A DNA stretch of 64,000 nucleotides from Dyadobacter sp. MSC1_007. Lineage in GTDB: Bacteria > Bacteroidota > Bacteroidia > Cytophagales > Spirosomataceae. Below are positions 18,022-27,058 of this stretch, piece after piece. The DNA is taken from the NCBI RefSeq assembly GCF_023667495.1, contig NZ_JAMOZL010000009.1, positions 62,001-126,000 of the forward strand, read 5' to 3'. How positions within the stretch are numbered: position 1 is the first letter of the stretch; every line of letters starts with the position of its first letter. The notes below the pieces were generated by a model that worked only from the letters and a program-made list of their open reading frames with translations, made no database searches and was not told the origin of the DNA. The position numbers were made by a program, and so were the translations under genes.

Positions 18022-20925
18022 ATGAACAGATTTACATTCTTTGTCCTGTTGCTCGCCGGTTTTGCTGCTCCGGCTTTCTCTCAGGCCCAAAACGCGCAAA
18101 TTACCGGGATCGTGCTCGATAGCGTGAGCCGCTCGGCTGTTGTGGGCGCCTACGTGGCCGTAAGCCGCAACGCCCCCGATGCCAAGCCCGAGTATGTGAC
18201 AACGGATGTGAATGGTAAATTTGCATTTACAGGCCTTACCAAACAGGTATCCTACCTGGTAAAGGTTACTTATTTGAGCTACAAGGATTTTTCAAAAATA
18301 GTCACTGTCAAAGGCGACATCGAAGATCTTGGCACGATCACTCTGACCGAAGCTGTCGCCAATCTGAAAGAAGTGAAAGTGGTAGGGCAGGTGGTAGCCA
18401 TGGAGCAAAAAGGGGATACGACCCAGTTCAATGCGGCTGCATTTAAAACAAACCCGGATGCTACCTCCGAAGATCTGATCCAGAAAATGCCCGGCATTAC
18501 CGTTACCAACGGAACTGTAACTGCCCACGGCGAAACGGTAAACCGCGTTCTGGTCGATGGCAAGCCATTCTTTGGCGATGATGCCGCATTAACCCTTAAA
18601 TCACTTCCCGCAGAAGTTGTAGACAAGATTGAGGTTTTCGATAAGCTGACTGATCAGGCGCAATTCACCGGTTTTGATGATGGTAATGCCCAGAAAACGA
18701 TCAATATCGTCACCAAAGCCGACAAGCGGATGGGCCAGTTCGGAAAGATTTTTGCAGGGTACGGTCTTGATGAGCGCTATCAGGCAGGTGGCAATGTGAG
18801 CTTTTTCAAAGGCAATCAGCGTATATCGGTGATCGGTTTGAGCAATAATATCAATAATCAGAATTTTTCCAGTCAGGATCTGCTCGGCGTCTCAGGTGGC
18901 GGCGGAGGCAACAGGGGAGGGGGTGGAGGCAACTTCCTGGTTGGCAACCAGAGTGGTATTACCGGGACCAACTCCTTTGGTCTGAATTATGCCAACAAGA
19001 TCGGAAAGAAAGTAGACGTCTCTGGCAGCTATTTCTTTAACAGAACAGGCAATACCAACGTGCAGACAACAGGCCAGGAGTATTTTCTATCAGGGGCAGC
19101 CGGAAATCAGTTTTACAATGAAAACAGCCGGACTTCAACGACGAACTCGAATCACAGGCTCAATTTCCGGGTCGAATATACGATCGATCCCAAGAACTCG
19201 CTGATCATCACGCCTCGTTTGAGCTTTCAGGACAACCATTCAGCAAGTGTGAAGGCGGGCCTTACCAGCCTGGCCGACGGCAAGGAGATCAACAGTTCTA
19301 ATAACAGCCAGACCAACGCCAACAAAGGGTATAACTTTTCAAACGATGTTTTGTTCCGTCATAGTTTTGAAAAGAAAGGCCGCACCGTTTCCTTTAATTT
19401 TAATACTCAATTAAATGACAAAAACGGCCAGCGTAACCTGTATTCAAAGAATATATATTATGATAATCTGACGCTGCCCGACACAGCAATGCGCGGCGAC
19501 ACCATCGATCAGCGCAGCTTCACGCATTCTGACGGCATCACGCTGGGTGGCAACTTCATTTACACAGAGCCGATCAGCACCACAGGCCAGTTGCAGTTCA
19601 ATTACGGATTGACAGTTGCTAACTCCAACAGCAACAAGGATACCTACAATATGAGCTATGACGAGATGACCTACACGGACCTGGACACGCTTTTGACCAA
19701 TAACTTCGATAACCGCTACATTACAAATCGTGCAGGGCTGGGCTACCGTTACCGCAAAAACAGCTGGTCGGCTAATCTGGGTGTAGATTTTCAAAATACA
19801 GGCCTGTACAGCCAGCAGCTCGCCCCGGTTAGTAACAAGGTCGACCAGTCCTTTACCAACGTGCTTCCCAACTTTATGCTCAATTACAGATCAAAAACCG
19901 GCACGCAATTCCGGACATTCTTTCGCAGCTCTACTAATCAGCCTTCGATCTCCCAGTTGCAGAATGTGATCGACAACAGTAACCCATTGTCGCTGACAGC
20001 GGGTAATCCGGACCTCAAACAAGAGTATCGCAATATGGTCAACGTTCGCTACTCGCTGGCAGGGGCCAAACGCCCATACAGCTTCAATGCGATGCTGTTT
20101 GTAACCCAGACCAACAATGCGATCGTCAATTCGACCGTGATTGCTACCGACGGGCCGCTGACCCTGCCCAATGGATTGGAGCTGGAAAGAGGCGCTAAGT
20201 ACACTTCCCCGATCAACGTCGACGGCAGCTGGAATGCCCGCTCTTTCTTCACTTATGGCAAGCCTGTTGCGCCTTTGAAGCTGAACTTGAATATAACGAC
20301 CGGCTTTAATTACGTCAGATCGCCTGGTATGATCAACTACGTGCCCAACTTCTCAAACACCTATGCCGTCTCACAGGGCCTTGTCCTCAGCAGCAACATC
20401 AGCGAAAAACTTGACTTTACAGTGTCCTATTCTGGAAATTACAATGTGGTCAGAAACAGCATTCAGCCCAAGCTGAATAACAATTATTACACCCAGGGCA
20501 TTACCGGCCGAGTCAACTGGATTTTTGGAAAAGGTTTTGTGCTGCAAAGTGATATTAATAACCAGTCCTACCGCGGATTAGGCGAGGGTTATAACCAAAA
20601 CTTCACGCTATGGAATGCAAGCATTGGTAAGAAGTTTCTCAAAAACAATGCGGGGGAGCTCAAACTGACTGTATTTGATATTTTAAAACAAAACAACAGC
20701 ATCAGCCGCAATGTGACCGAGACCTACGTGCAGGATGTGACCAACCGTGTGCTGACCCAATACGCGATGCTGACTTTTACCTACACCCTTAGAAATTTCG
20801 GTAAAATGCCTGTTAACAATAATAACAATTACCGCAGCCGTGATTTTGATAGTGGGGAGGGCTTCCCTGCTGGTGGTGGTAACCGCGGCAATGGCGGAGG
20901 CGGCGCGCGAGGCTTTAACAACTAA
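18022..20925 (+). CDS. Outer-membrane beta-barrel protein with carboxypeptidase-regulatory-like domain (TonB-receptor type)
   Basis: 967 residues. Signal peptide ending AFSQA; a carboxypeptidase-regulatory-like beta-sandwich (~25-110, ITGIVLDSVSRSAVVGAYVA); a plug-like region (~130-235, PDATSEDLIQKMPGITVTNG and NRVLVDGKPFFGDD); then a long barrel. It belongs with TonB-dependent-receptor-like OMP families rather than classical SusC, and no SusD partner follows. Two Gly-rich stretches stand out: GGGGGNRGGGGGNF near 292 and the extreme C-terminus (GGGNRGNGGGGARG). The latter replaces the usual terminal aromatic barrel strand. Ligand unknown. A hairpin terminator follows. Confidence 0.85.
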   Translation: MNRFTFFVLLLAGFAAPAFSQAQNAQITGIVLDSVSRSAVVGAYVAVSRNAPDAKPEYVTTDVNGKFAFTGLTKQVSYLVKVTYLSYKDFSKIVTVKGDIEDLGTITLTEAVANLKEVKVVGQVVAMEQKGDTTQFNAAAFKTNPDATSEDLIQKMPGITVTNGTVTAHGETVNRVLVDGKPFFGDDAALTLKSLPAEVVDKIEVFDKLTDQAQFTGFDDGNAQKTINIVTKADKRMGQFGKIFAGYGLDERYQAGGNVSFFKGNQRISVIGLSNNINNQNFSSQDLLGVSGGGGGNRGGGGGNFLVGNQSGITGTNSFGLNYANKIGKKVDVSGSYFFNRTGNTNVQTTGQEYFLSGAAGNQFYNENSRTSTTNSNHRLNFRVEYTIDPKNSLIITPRLSFQDNHSASVKAGLTSLADGKEINSSNNSQTNANKGYNFSNDVLFRHSFEKKGRTVSFNFNTQLNDKNGQRNLYSKNIYYDNLTLPDTAMRGDTIDQRSFTHSDGITLGGNFIYTEPISTTGQLQFNYGLTVANSNSNKDTYNMSYDEMTYTDLDTLLTNNFDNRYITNRAGLGYRYRKNSWSANLGVDFQNTGLYSQQLAPVSNKVDQSFTNVLPNFMLNYRSKTGTQFRTFFRSSTNQPSISQLQNVIDNSNPLSLTAGNPDLKQEYRNMVNVRYSLAGAKRPYSFNAMLFVTQTNNAIVNSTVIATDGPLTLPNGLELERGAKYTSPINVDGSWNARSFFTYGKPVAPLKLNLNITTGFNYVRSPGMINYVPNFSNTYAVSQGLVLSSNISEKLDFTVSYSGNYNVVRNSIQPKLNNNYYTQGITGRVNWIFGKGFVLQSDINNQSYRGLGEGYNQNFTLWNASIGKKFLKNNAGELKLTVFDILKQNNSISRNVTETYVQDVTNRVLTQYAMLTFTYTLRNFGKMPVNNNNNYRSRDFDSGEGFPAGGGNRGNGGGGARGFNN

Positions 20926-20963
20926 GACATTTATACCTAAATCCTTCCTTGATGGCAAAGAAA

Positions 20964-20999
20964 AATCCCGGGCTTTTGGCCGCGGGATTCTTTGTTTTT
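20964..20999 (+). terminator. Intrinsic terminator after the 18022 receptor gene
   Basis: Stem AATCCCG ... CGGGATT is extended by an inner GGC/GCC pair with one bulged base; TCTTTGTTTTT follows. A-rich sequence on the other side suggests it may also serve the convergent LysM gene. Confidence 0.75.
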
Positions 21000-21014
21000 A
21001 AGAAATTGACAATG

Positions 21015-21650
21015 CTATTTTTTGTCTGGAAAGGGAATGACGAGCTTTTCGCCGCGCTCGGAAAAGTCCCTGGCTTTGCCATTGGCTTTCATCAGGGCTT
21101 CCTTGGAGACGCCATATTTGCTGGCAACCACGCGCAGCACATCGCCCGGGCCAACGGTATGGACTGCTTTCACCTGAACTTTCAACTTGGTAACACCAGC
21201 TTTTACATCGGAAACCGAGCTGTTCAAGCCTTTGAGCGTTTCTGTTTTAAGATTATATCTGGATGCGATGCTGGAAAAAGTCTCCCCGCTTTGCACAGTG
21301 TGCGTAATCTCTTCGCCCCCAATGGATGAAGTTGAAATAGCTGGGGTTTCCTCTTTTTTGGGCTCCTGGGTTTTTTCCGGCTTCGGTTCGGGTTTGGTAG
21401 CTGCCTCCTCGGGGGCTTCCTCTGCAGGCGCGGGGGTGTCGGTGATGGGTTCAGCTGCGCTATCTTCCAGTGTGGAGTCCACCACTACCGAGGTCAGCTC
21501 CTCAGCATTCGAAGAACTGTCGGAAATATATTCATAACCTACATATAGCATTGCCAATACCAGCAGCACTAATACCAGCAATGTAACGATGGGCAGATTC
21601 GACTTTTCAGTGGGACGGACATTTCTTTTCTTTGGGAATTCGTCTTCCAT
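21015..21650 (-). CDS. Membrane-anchored protein with two LysM domains
   Basis: 211 residues. One membrane helix (~22-42, LPIVTLLVLVLLVLAMLYVG) follows a short cytoplasmic tail. An acidic, Pro/Ala/Glu-rich spacer (~55-105) leads to two LysM repeats: HTVQSGETFSSIASRYNLKT (~114-156) and HTVGPGDVLRVVASKYGVSK (~161-207). LysM binds peptidoglycan glycan chains, so the protein probably tethers the inner membrane to the wall. No catalytic domain is present. It follows purE on the same strand after 58 bp; the functional link to purines, if any, is unknown. Confidence 0.88.
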   Translation of the reverse strand: MEDEFPKKRNVRPTEKSNLPIVTLLVLVLLVLAMLYVGYEYISDSSSNAEELTSVVVDSTLEDSAAEPITDTPAPAEEAPEEAATKPEPKPEKTQEPKKEETPAISTSSIGGEEITHTVQSGETFSSIASRYNLKTETLKGLNSSVSDVKAGVTKLKVQVKAVHTVGPGDVLRVVASKYGVSKEALMKANGKARDFSERGEKLVIPFPDKK

Positions 21651-21708
21651 AACCTGGCCGGATTCTATTTTTAGTGGAGTTAAATTTTACGAAAATAATA
21701 AAGACAAC

Positions 21709-22200
21709 CTAGTTTCCAAGTTGATTTTTCAATTCCTGGTTCATCACCGCGACTTTATCCTTCAAGCTTTCCTTGAATGCATCCAGCCGCTTTCCAACCT
21801 CGGCATCACTGGCTCCGATGATCTGGGCAGCGAGTATTCCTGCATTTCTGGCCCCATCAAGGGCCACAGTTGCGACGGGAACGCCCGAGGGCATTTGCAG
21901 AATCGACAGGATCGAATCCCAGCCGTCGATAGAGTTGCTTGACAGCACCGGCACTCCTATTACTGGCAAAGAGGTCAGAGAGGCTATCATGCCCGGCAAA
22001 TGCGCAGCCCCGCCGGCCCCGGCGATAATGACCCTGAGTCCGCGGCTGCGCGCAGAGGCTCCGTACTCTAGCATACGCTCTGGCGTGCGGTGTGCCGAGA
22101 CAATCTCCATTTCAAATCCGATGCCCAGTTCTGTGAGCGCATCTGCTGCCTGCTGCATGACCTTTCTGTCCGAAAGGCTGCCCATGATAATGCCAACCAT
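21709..22200 (-). CDS. purE: N5-carboxyaminoimidazole ribonucleotide mutase
   Basis: 163 residues, class I PurE. It moves the carboxyl group of N5-CAIR to give CAIR in de novo purine synthesis. The family signatures GIIMGSLSDRKVMQ, SAHRTPERM (catalytic His) and AGAGGAAHLPGMIAS are intact. It starts 10 bp after the purK stop, so purK-purE is one operon and the two enzymes act in consecutive steps. Confidence 0.97.
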   Translation of the reverse strand: MVGIIMGSLSDRKVMQQAADALTELGIGFEMEIVSAHRTPERMLEYGASARSRGLRVIIAGAGGAAHLPGMIASLTSLPVIGVPVLSSNSIDGWDSILSILQMPSGVPVATVALDGARNAGILAAQIIGASDAEVGKRLDAFKESLKDKVAVMNQELKNQLGN

Positions 22201-22210
22201 TATATATTGC

Positions 22211-23347
22211 TTAATCTTTGGTGCTAATTACTTTGATATTTCTCTTAACAAACTCTACCTTCTCCTTTAAAGCGTCGATGTTCTTATCCATAATGGTGAT
22301 GTGCCCCATTTTTCTAAAAGGTTTCGTTGTCGCCTTCCAGTATAAAAACGGAAATACCTCTTCGGTAGCCAGCAGCTTTTCCATTCCTTCATAAACCGCA
22401 GGTCCCTGGTAGCCATCTTCGCCCAGCAGATTCACCATCGCCGACGGACCGTAGGCGTGCGTGCTTCCAAGAGGCAGGTTCAAAATCGCCCGCCAGTGCT
22501 GCTCGTATTGCGAGGTCACATTGGCGCGGATCGTGTGGTGGCCGCTATTATGCGGGCGCGGCGCTACTTCGTTGATCAGCACATCGCCTTCCCGCGTTAA
22601 AAACAGCTCCACAGCCAAAAGGCCCACGATCTCGAAGGCCTCAGCGGTCTTTTTTGCAATCTGCTGCGCTTTGGCATCAATGGTCTGATCGATCTGGGCC
22701 GGGGCAAAAAGATATTCCACCAGGTTAAGCTCAGGATGAAAAACCATTTCCACTGTCGGGAAAGTCTTTACCTCTCCGTTGGCATTGCGGGCCACGATCA
22801 CGGCCAGCTCCTTTTGGAAGTCAACAGCCTTTTCCAAAAGTCCGGGCTTGTCAAATGCTTTGTCAAGATCATCCGCTGACGCCAGTCGCTGCACGCCGCG
22901 GCCGTCATAGCCGTCTTTGCCCAGTTTATGGAAAGCGGGGAGAAACGATATGTGACGCGCAACGTCTTGACGGTCCTGGGTCAATATAAAATCAGCGGTA
23001 GGAAGCTTGTTTTGAGCGTAGAATTCTTTTTGAATGCGTTTGTCTTGGATCTTTCGGATCACCGAAGGCTGGGGATAAACGCGTTTTCCCTCTTTTTCCA
23101 GCGCTTCCAGCGCCTCTACATTCACTTTTTCAATTTCAATGGTGATAACGTGCAGGTTTTTACCAAACTCATAAACGGTATCATAGTCCTGTAAAGAGCC
23201 TTGCGTAAAGTGAGGGGCGATATTTCGGCAGGGAGCTTCCGGGTCCGGGTCCAGGACATGGATATCCAGATTCCAGTCTACAGCCGCCTGCAAAAGCATC
23301 AGGCCAAGCTGTCCGCCGCCGAGAATTCCGATTCGGGATGAGAGCAT
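22211..23347 (-). CDS. purK: 5-(carboxyamino)imidazole ribonucleotide synthase
   Basis: 378 residues of ATP-grasp fold. It carboxylates AIR with bicarbonate and ATP to N5-CAIR, the substrate of PurE encoded next. Visible features: N-terminal nucleotide-fold GILGGGQLGLMLLQAA, central HKLGKDGYDGRGVQ (ATP loop) and the C-terminal metal and substrate segment INEVAPRPHNSGHHTI. Complete, with no oddity. It is first in the purK-purE pair. Confidence 0.97.
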   Translation of the reverse strand: MLSSRIGILGGGQLGLMLLQAAVDWNLDIHVLDPDPEAPCRNIAPHFTQGSLQDYDTVYEFGKNLHVITIEIEKVNVEALEALEKEGKRVYPQPSVIRKIQDKRIQKEFYAQNKLPTADFILTQDRQDVARHISFLPAFHKLGKDGYDGRGVQRLASADDLDKAFDKPGLLEKAVDFQKELAVIVARNANGEVKTFPTVEMVFHPELNLVEYLFAPAQIDQTIDAKAQQIAKKTAEAFEIVGLLAVELFLTREGDVLINEVAPRPHNSGHHTIRANVTSQYEQHWRAILNLPLGSTHAYGPSAMVNLLGEDGYQGPAVYEGMEKLLATEEVFPFLYWKATTKPFRKMGHITIMDKNIDALKEKVEFVKRNIKVISTKD

Positions 23348-23423
23348 TTATAAATGATATTTCCCGCAAAATTGGTTTAAAAACGGTTGAGATAAAAGCA
23401 ATACGCTGCTTTTGGCAAAAATG

Positions 23424-25478
23424 TTACTTCATAAACCTGACAAGGCCTATTTCTACAAGCAGGAAAAACAATGCGCCGTAAAGGAAATACTTCCACAAGC
23501 TGGTGCCCATATTTTGTTGCTGAAAGGCAGTCGAAAACGCATCATCATCGATCCTATCGAATACCTGGATATTTTTTCTGCCGGAAAAGGCGGCCCGCAG
23601 CTCATCGGGGGAATAGTATTGTAATTTGGATTCAGCGTGGTTGTGGTTTAAAGCGATGATCTGCTCGACCTTGTTATCTAAGAGCAGCTCAAAATAACCG
23701 GCCGAAAGCCCTTCGCCCAGCTGATCGCCCTGCGGGATTTCCAGCAGCAGCTGGTTGCCGCTCATGCGCTGCACGGGAATGATCTCTGTCTTGTTTTTGC
23801 GCAGCTTATAAACCGCATTGGGTTTGACCTGATTAATATGCAGGCTGATCGGGTTTTCATCGAAAGTATAGGAAGTCCGCTGCTGGCGCACGCTCGATGC
23901 TGCGATCTTATACATGACAGGCACAAAAATGGCGTGCTGGGCCAGATTGCCATATTCCTGCGCCAGTGGCGCGGCAAAAAGATAGGTCTTTCCAGAGCCC
24001 GCCATGACCTGGCTCAGGTAAGTCTGCCCGCTACGCAGACTGAGCAGCGGCTGGCCGGCTTTGGCCCAGCTCCAAACCGTTGTCGCCGAAGGCAGGTTCA
24101 GGTTCATTTCCTGCCGGACAGATTCTTCAAAAACATCACTGAAAAAAGGATTGTTGCGGTCGGGAACAGCCAGAGGTAATGCGGCAGGGGCCTTCTCAGA
24201 TGTCAGCCCGTTGATGCCCAGCGCGCTCAGAAACCGACCGTAGCTCTCTGCGGCTGGCGTGGCAGGCGGCACTACGGCCAGACTGCCCCCTTTGCGGACA
24301 AAATCCTGCAAATCCTGCGGCAATGTCCCCGAAAGCTGGTTTACGCCCTCCAAAACCACCAGGTCCGAATTTTTGATCAGGCCCGGATCCACATTCTGGG
24401 CGCTGTAACTTTGCAGGCTGAAAAGACTGTCGTTAGCAAATACATTCTCCACATAGCTGCCCTCGGATTTCTGACCGTAGATATGCAAAATACGGATCAA
24501 GGGCGAAGCATTGAGCACGAAGTAATACTCATTATCAAAGGTTACCGGAAAGTCATCGAATGTAATCTGGCCTTTCTTATAGCCTTTTCCTTTCAAGTTG
24601 AAGTTGAATTTGGCCGTAGCGCTGCCGTTTGCAGGGACATTTACGGAGGCTGTCGAGGCCTGGGTATTGTCAAGGCTGAGCCTTAAAACGACATTTCTCG
24701 CCTGGCGCGAGCCCGAGTTGCTGACTTTGACAAAAAGGATATTGTTTTGCAGCTCGCGGATGAAAGGTGTGTTAAGCCAGGCAGAATCTACAAACACATT
24801 CTTTTCGGCGTCCGCCTGCACAGGCACCATGAAAATCTGATTAGTACTATCCGTTTTCAGCTCAGAAAGGTTGCCCGCTGTGCTTTTTTGAAAATCTGAG
24901 AACCAGAAAAGCTGGTTTTTGCCTGAATGCGCATGGCGGGCCATCAGGTTCTGCTGGCGTTTGTAGACTTGCTCTAGCGTGCGGGGCGTAGCAGAAAGCC
25001 CGATTGTCGTCAGGCGGTCGCGGAGTTTTTCCGATGGGTAAAGGCCCTGCTCCTGGGCGGAGAAATCATTGGTGACCAGTTGCAGCGAGGCCGCGTTTTT
25101 AAAAACCCCCAGCAGCTCACCGAGCCGGCCTGTGGCAATGTCCAGGTAGCGTTTGTTGTTGAGCTCGCTTTCCATGCTCAGCGAGTTGTCCAGGTAAAGG
25201 CTGGTAATACCGCGCCGGTCGACGGCCATATTGCTTTCGGCAGGCAAAAACGGCTGCGAGAAGGCAAATGCAAGGCATGCGATGGCCAGAATGCGCGCTG
25301 CCATGATCAGCCAGTGCTTGATCTGGCGGATCGACCGCGTCTGGGTCTCGACGGCCTTTAAGAATGCTACATTGGTAAAAAAGACTTTTTTGGTGCGCCT
25401 GAAATTGAAAATGTGAACGGCAATAGGAACGGATACAGCCAGCAAACCCCACAAAAAAGAAGGAAAAAGGAAACTCAT
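23424..25478 (-). CDS. BatA-type membrane protein
   Basis: 684 residues. The N-terminus (FLFPSFLWGLLAVSVPIAVHIFNFRRTKKVFF, described here in part only) is the aerotolerance-regulator N-terminal/BatA signature with two membrane helices (~5-25, ~58-78). A von Willebrand-like region follows (DRRGITSLYLDNSLSME near 95; YLDNSLS resembles a MIDAS DxSxS), then periplasmic beta-rich repeats and a DUF4159/glutaminase-like middle (QSYSAQNVDPGLIKNSDLVV). A C-terminal helix (LWKYFLYGALFFLLVEIGLV) closes it. Role unknown; BatA proteins are linked to envelope and stress functions. No moxR or other bat genes are adjacent. Confidence 0.85.
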   Translation of the reverse strand: MSFLFPSFLWGLLAVSVPIAVHIFNFRRTKKVFFTNVAFLKAVETQTRSIRQIKHWLIMAARILAIACLAFAFSQPFLPAESNMAVDRRGITSLYLDNSLSMESELNNKRYLDIATGRLGELLGVFKNAASLQLVTNDFSAQEQGLYPSEKLRDRLTTIGLSATPRTLEQVYKRQQNLMARHAHSGKNQLFWFSDFQKSTAGNLSELKTDSTNQIFMVPVQADAEKNVFVDSAWLNTPFIRELQNNILFVKVSNSGSRQARNVVLRLSLDNTQASTASVNVPANGSATAKFNFNLKGKGYKKGQITFDDFPVTFDNEYYFVLNASPLIRILHIYGQKSEGSYVENVFANDSLFSLQSYSAQNVDPGLIKNSDLVVLEGVNQLSGTLPQDLQDFVRKGGSLAVVPPATPAAESYGRFLSALGINGLTSEKAPAALPLAVPDRNNPFFSDVFEESVRQEMNLNLPSATTVWSWAKAGQPLLSLRSGQTYLSQVMAGSGKTYLFAAPLAQEYGNLAQHAIFVPVMYKIAASSVRQQRTSYTFDENPISLHINQVKPNAVYKLRKNKTEIIPVQRMSGNQLLLEIPQGDQLGEGLSAGYFELLLDNKVEQIIALNHNHAESKLQYYSPDELRAAFSGRKNIQVFDRIDDDAFSTAFQQQNMGTSLWKYFLYGALFFLLVEIGLVRFMK

Positions 25479-25637
25479 GTAGCTCTGATATTATCTTGTT
25501 TCAGTGATCGGCAGCCGAATATTACCAGAAATTGGCGGTTTTAAATCTTCAACGCAGTTAGTAAAGACAAATTACACTAAATTCTCATAACTACTTTTTA
25601 TTTGCGGGCGTTTCTGACAATCTCGGCTTGTTTTTTC

Positions 25638-25645
25638 TAACTTTG
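25638..25645 (+). promoter_or_regulatory. Bacteroidota -7 promoter element before the 25720 gene
   Basis: TAACTTTG matches TAnnTTTG, 74 bp before the ATG. The rest of the 241-bp divergent gap holds nothing else I recognise. Confidence 0.6.
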
Positions 25646-25719
25646 CACTTCATTTTTGGGCCGTGGCCGGTAAAAAGCCACGCCTATGAGAAGAGGAGAT
25701 TGCTAATATAAACTCAGTT

Positions 25720-26271
25720 ATGGCCAAAGTTTCGGTAAACAAACACCAGCCCGTCTATCAAATGCCTACGAACCCGGCAGCGGTTCGTACCAAGAAGTAC
25801 GCCTTACCAACGAAGAAATACATATCATTGGCGATGCGCCATTTTTTCAAAACGCAGCTCAAATGGGTGCTTGTACCGTTGGCCTTGATCCTGATCAATG
25901 CGGTCATTAGCCTCACAGGGGTTTATCCTAATATCTGGATTTACATTACCGTTGTTGTGGGCGCTCTGCTGTATGTGCTCTTCTGGCTCGTTCAGTTCAC
26001 AGGCATTACTCAGCTTGCCCAGTACAAACCCATGTTTGAGAAGTTTTCCTATGAGATCGATAACCGTCAGATTCTGATGAAGCTCAATCAAAAGGAGGGA
26101 AGCGTAATGAAATGGGAGCAGATCCTGGAAGCCTACAAAGACAAGGACGCCTATGTACTGATCATTTCAAAAGGCCAGTTCCTTCATTTGCCTTTCAATA
26201 TTTTCACCTCAGAGCACGATATCAAAGTCTTTGAGCGCATCATGAAGCAAAAGGAGCTCTTGAAGGCTTAA
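25720..26271 (+). CDS. YcxB-like membrane protein
   Basis: 183 residues. Two adjacent membrane helices (~50-72 and ~76-95) are followed by a soluble C-terminal domain of the YcxB-like type, with MKWEQILEAYKDKDAYVLII and GQFLHLPFNIF. The family has no established function. It is a single-gene unit with its own -7 promoter element upstream and a terminator downstream. It diverges from the BatA-type gene. Confidence 0.75.
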   Translation: MAKVSVNKHQPVYQMPTNPAAVRTKKYALPTKKYISLAMRHFFKTQLKWVLVPLALILINAVISLTGVYPNIWIYITVVVGALLYVLFWLVQFTGITQLAQYKPMFEKFSYEIDNRQILMKLNQKEGSVMKWEQILEAYKDKDAYVLIISKGQFLHLPFNIFTSEHDIKVFERIMKQKELLKA

Positions 26272-26293
26272 AAAGCACTGGTTTAGACAAAGT

Positions 26294-26325
26294 AAAGCCC
26301 GGTTCAGAAAGAGCCGGGCTTTTTT
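26294..26325. terminator. Bidirectional intrinsic terminator
   Basis: AAAGCCCGG / CCGGGCTTT stem with an 11-nt interior that can extend the pairing (TTC/GAG); a T-run follows on the plus strand and the minus strand is also T-rich. It separates the convergent 25720 and 26354 genes. Confidence 0.85.
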
Positions 26326-26353
26326 GTTCTTATCAAAATGACAAGCGCCGCTG

Positions 26354-26974
26354 TTATTTGAGCCGTGCCTGTTGATGCTGCTTGGCAAAATTTTTCTCGC
26401 CTGCGCTCACTGCAATCGCCAGATGGTTGCTTTCCGGCGGGATCGGGCAGTTATAGCCCGTGCTGTAAGCGCAGTAGGGATTATAGGCCTTGTTAAAGTC
26501 AAGAATGCAGGTATTGTCTTTCAGATCCGTTGTTCTCAAATCCAGGTAGCGGCCGCCTCCGTAGGTATCAGTGCCATTGGTTTTATCTTTGAATGGAATA
26601 AAAAGATAGTCCTTGTATTTGGCCAGCGCTTGCAGGCTCAGGTTGCGGTAGACAGTCAGCGTCTGGCGTTTTCCATTGAGCTTAAACTTTAATGTGCCGT
26701 ATTTGACGTAGGTTTTGTTGATGCCGCTGTAAGTGGGCATCTCAAAGGACTTGCTTTTGCTCTTCTCGAATTTGGCCTCGACCCGAAATGTAGAATCCGG
26801 CGCATAGAATTGCAGAAAAGGAATGTCAGCTTCCTTTAACGGCGAGTTTTCCGAATGAAGGAACTCTTCCTTGTATTTTTTTCGATGTTGGTTGGTCTGC
26901 TCGCTGAAACTTTGCGCTTGTAGGAATGTCGCCGCAGCCAGAACAAAAGACAGTGTGCAAATGGTAACTTTCAT
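26354..26974 (-). CDS. DUF1684 domain-containing secreted protein
   Basis: 206 residues with a signal peptide (cleavage near FLQAQ). The rest matches the DUF1684 pattern: an N-terminal FLQFYAPDSTFRVEA, central FIPFKDKTNGTDTYGGGRYL and the strongly conserved tail DFNKAYNPYCAYSTGYNCPI followed by PPESNHL. The biochemical function is unknown; the conserved Asn, Tyr and Cys residues look like a binding or catalytic site. The gene stands alone, with a terminator at its 3' side. Confidence 0.9.
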   Translation of the reverse strand: MKVTICTLSFVLAAATFLQAQSFSEQTNQHRKKYKEEFLHSENSPLKEADIPFLQFYAPDSTFRVEAKFEKSKSKSFEMPTYSGINKTYVKYGTLKFKLNGKRQTLTVYRNLSLQALAKYKDYLFIPFKDKTNGTDTYGGGRYLDLRTTDLKDNTCILDFNKAYNPYCAYSTGYNCPIPPESNHLAIAVSAGEKNFAKQHQQARLK

Positions 26975-27058
26975 GCAGTTAAAAAAAGAAATCCGGTAAA
27001 AACTACCGGATTTTATTAAAAAAATTCCATAATGCCAAACGGCTTGCGAAAAATCCGG

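Noticed and set aside
23412..23624. Small plus-strand gene at the end of the BatA-type gene
   Set aside because: It lies antisense to the C-terminal helix of the BatA-type protein and shows no family features.
21015..25478. A functional operon linking LysM, purE, purK and BatA genes
   Set aside because: They share a strand, but gaps of 58-76 bp and unrelated functions give no support beyond the purK-purE pair.
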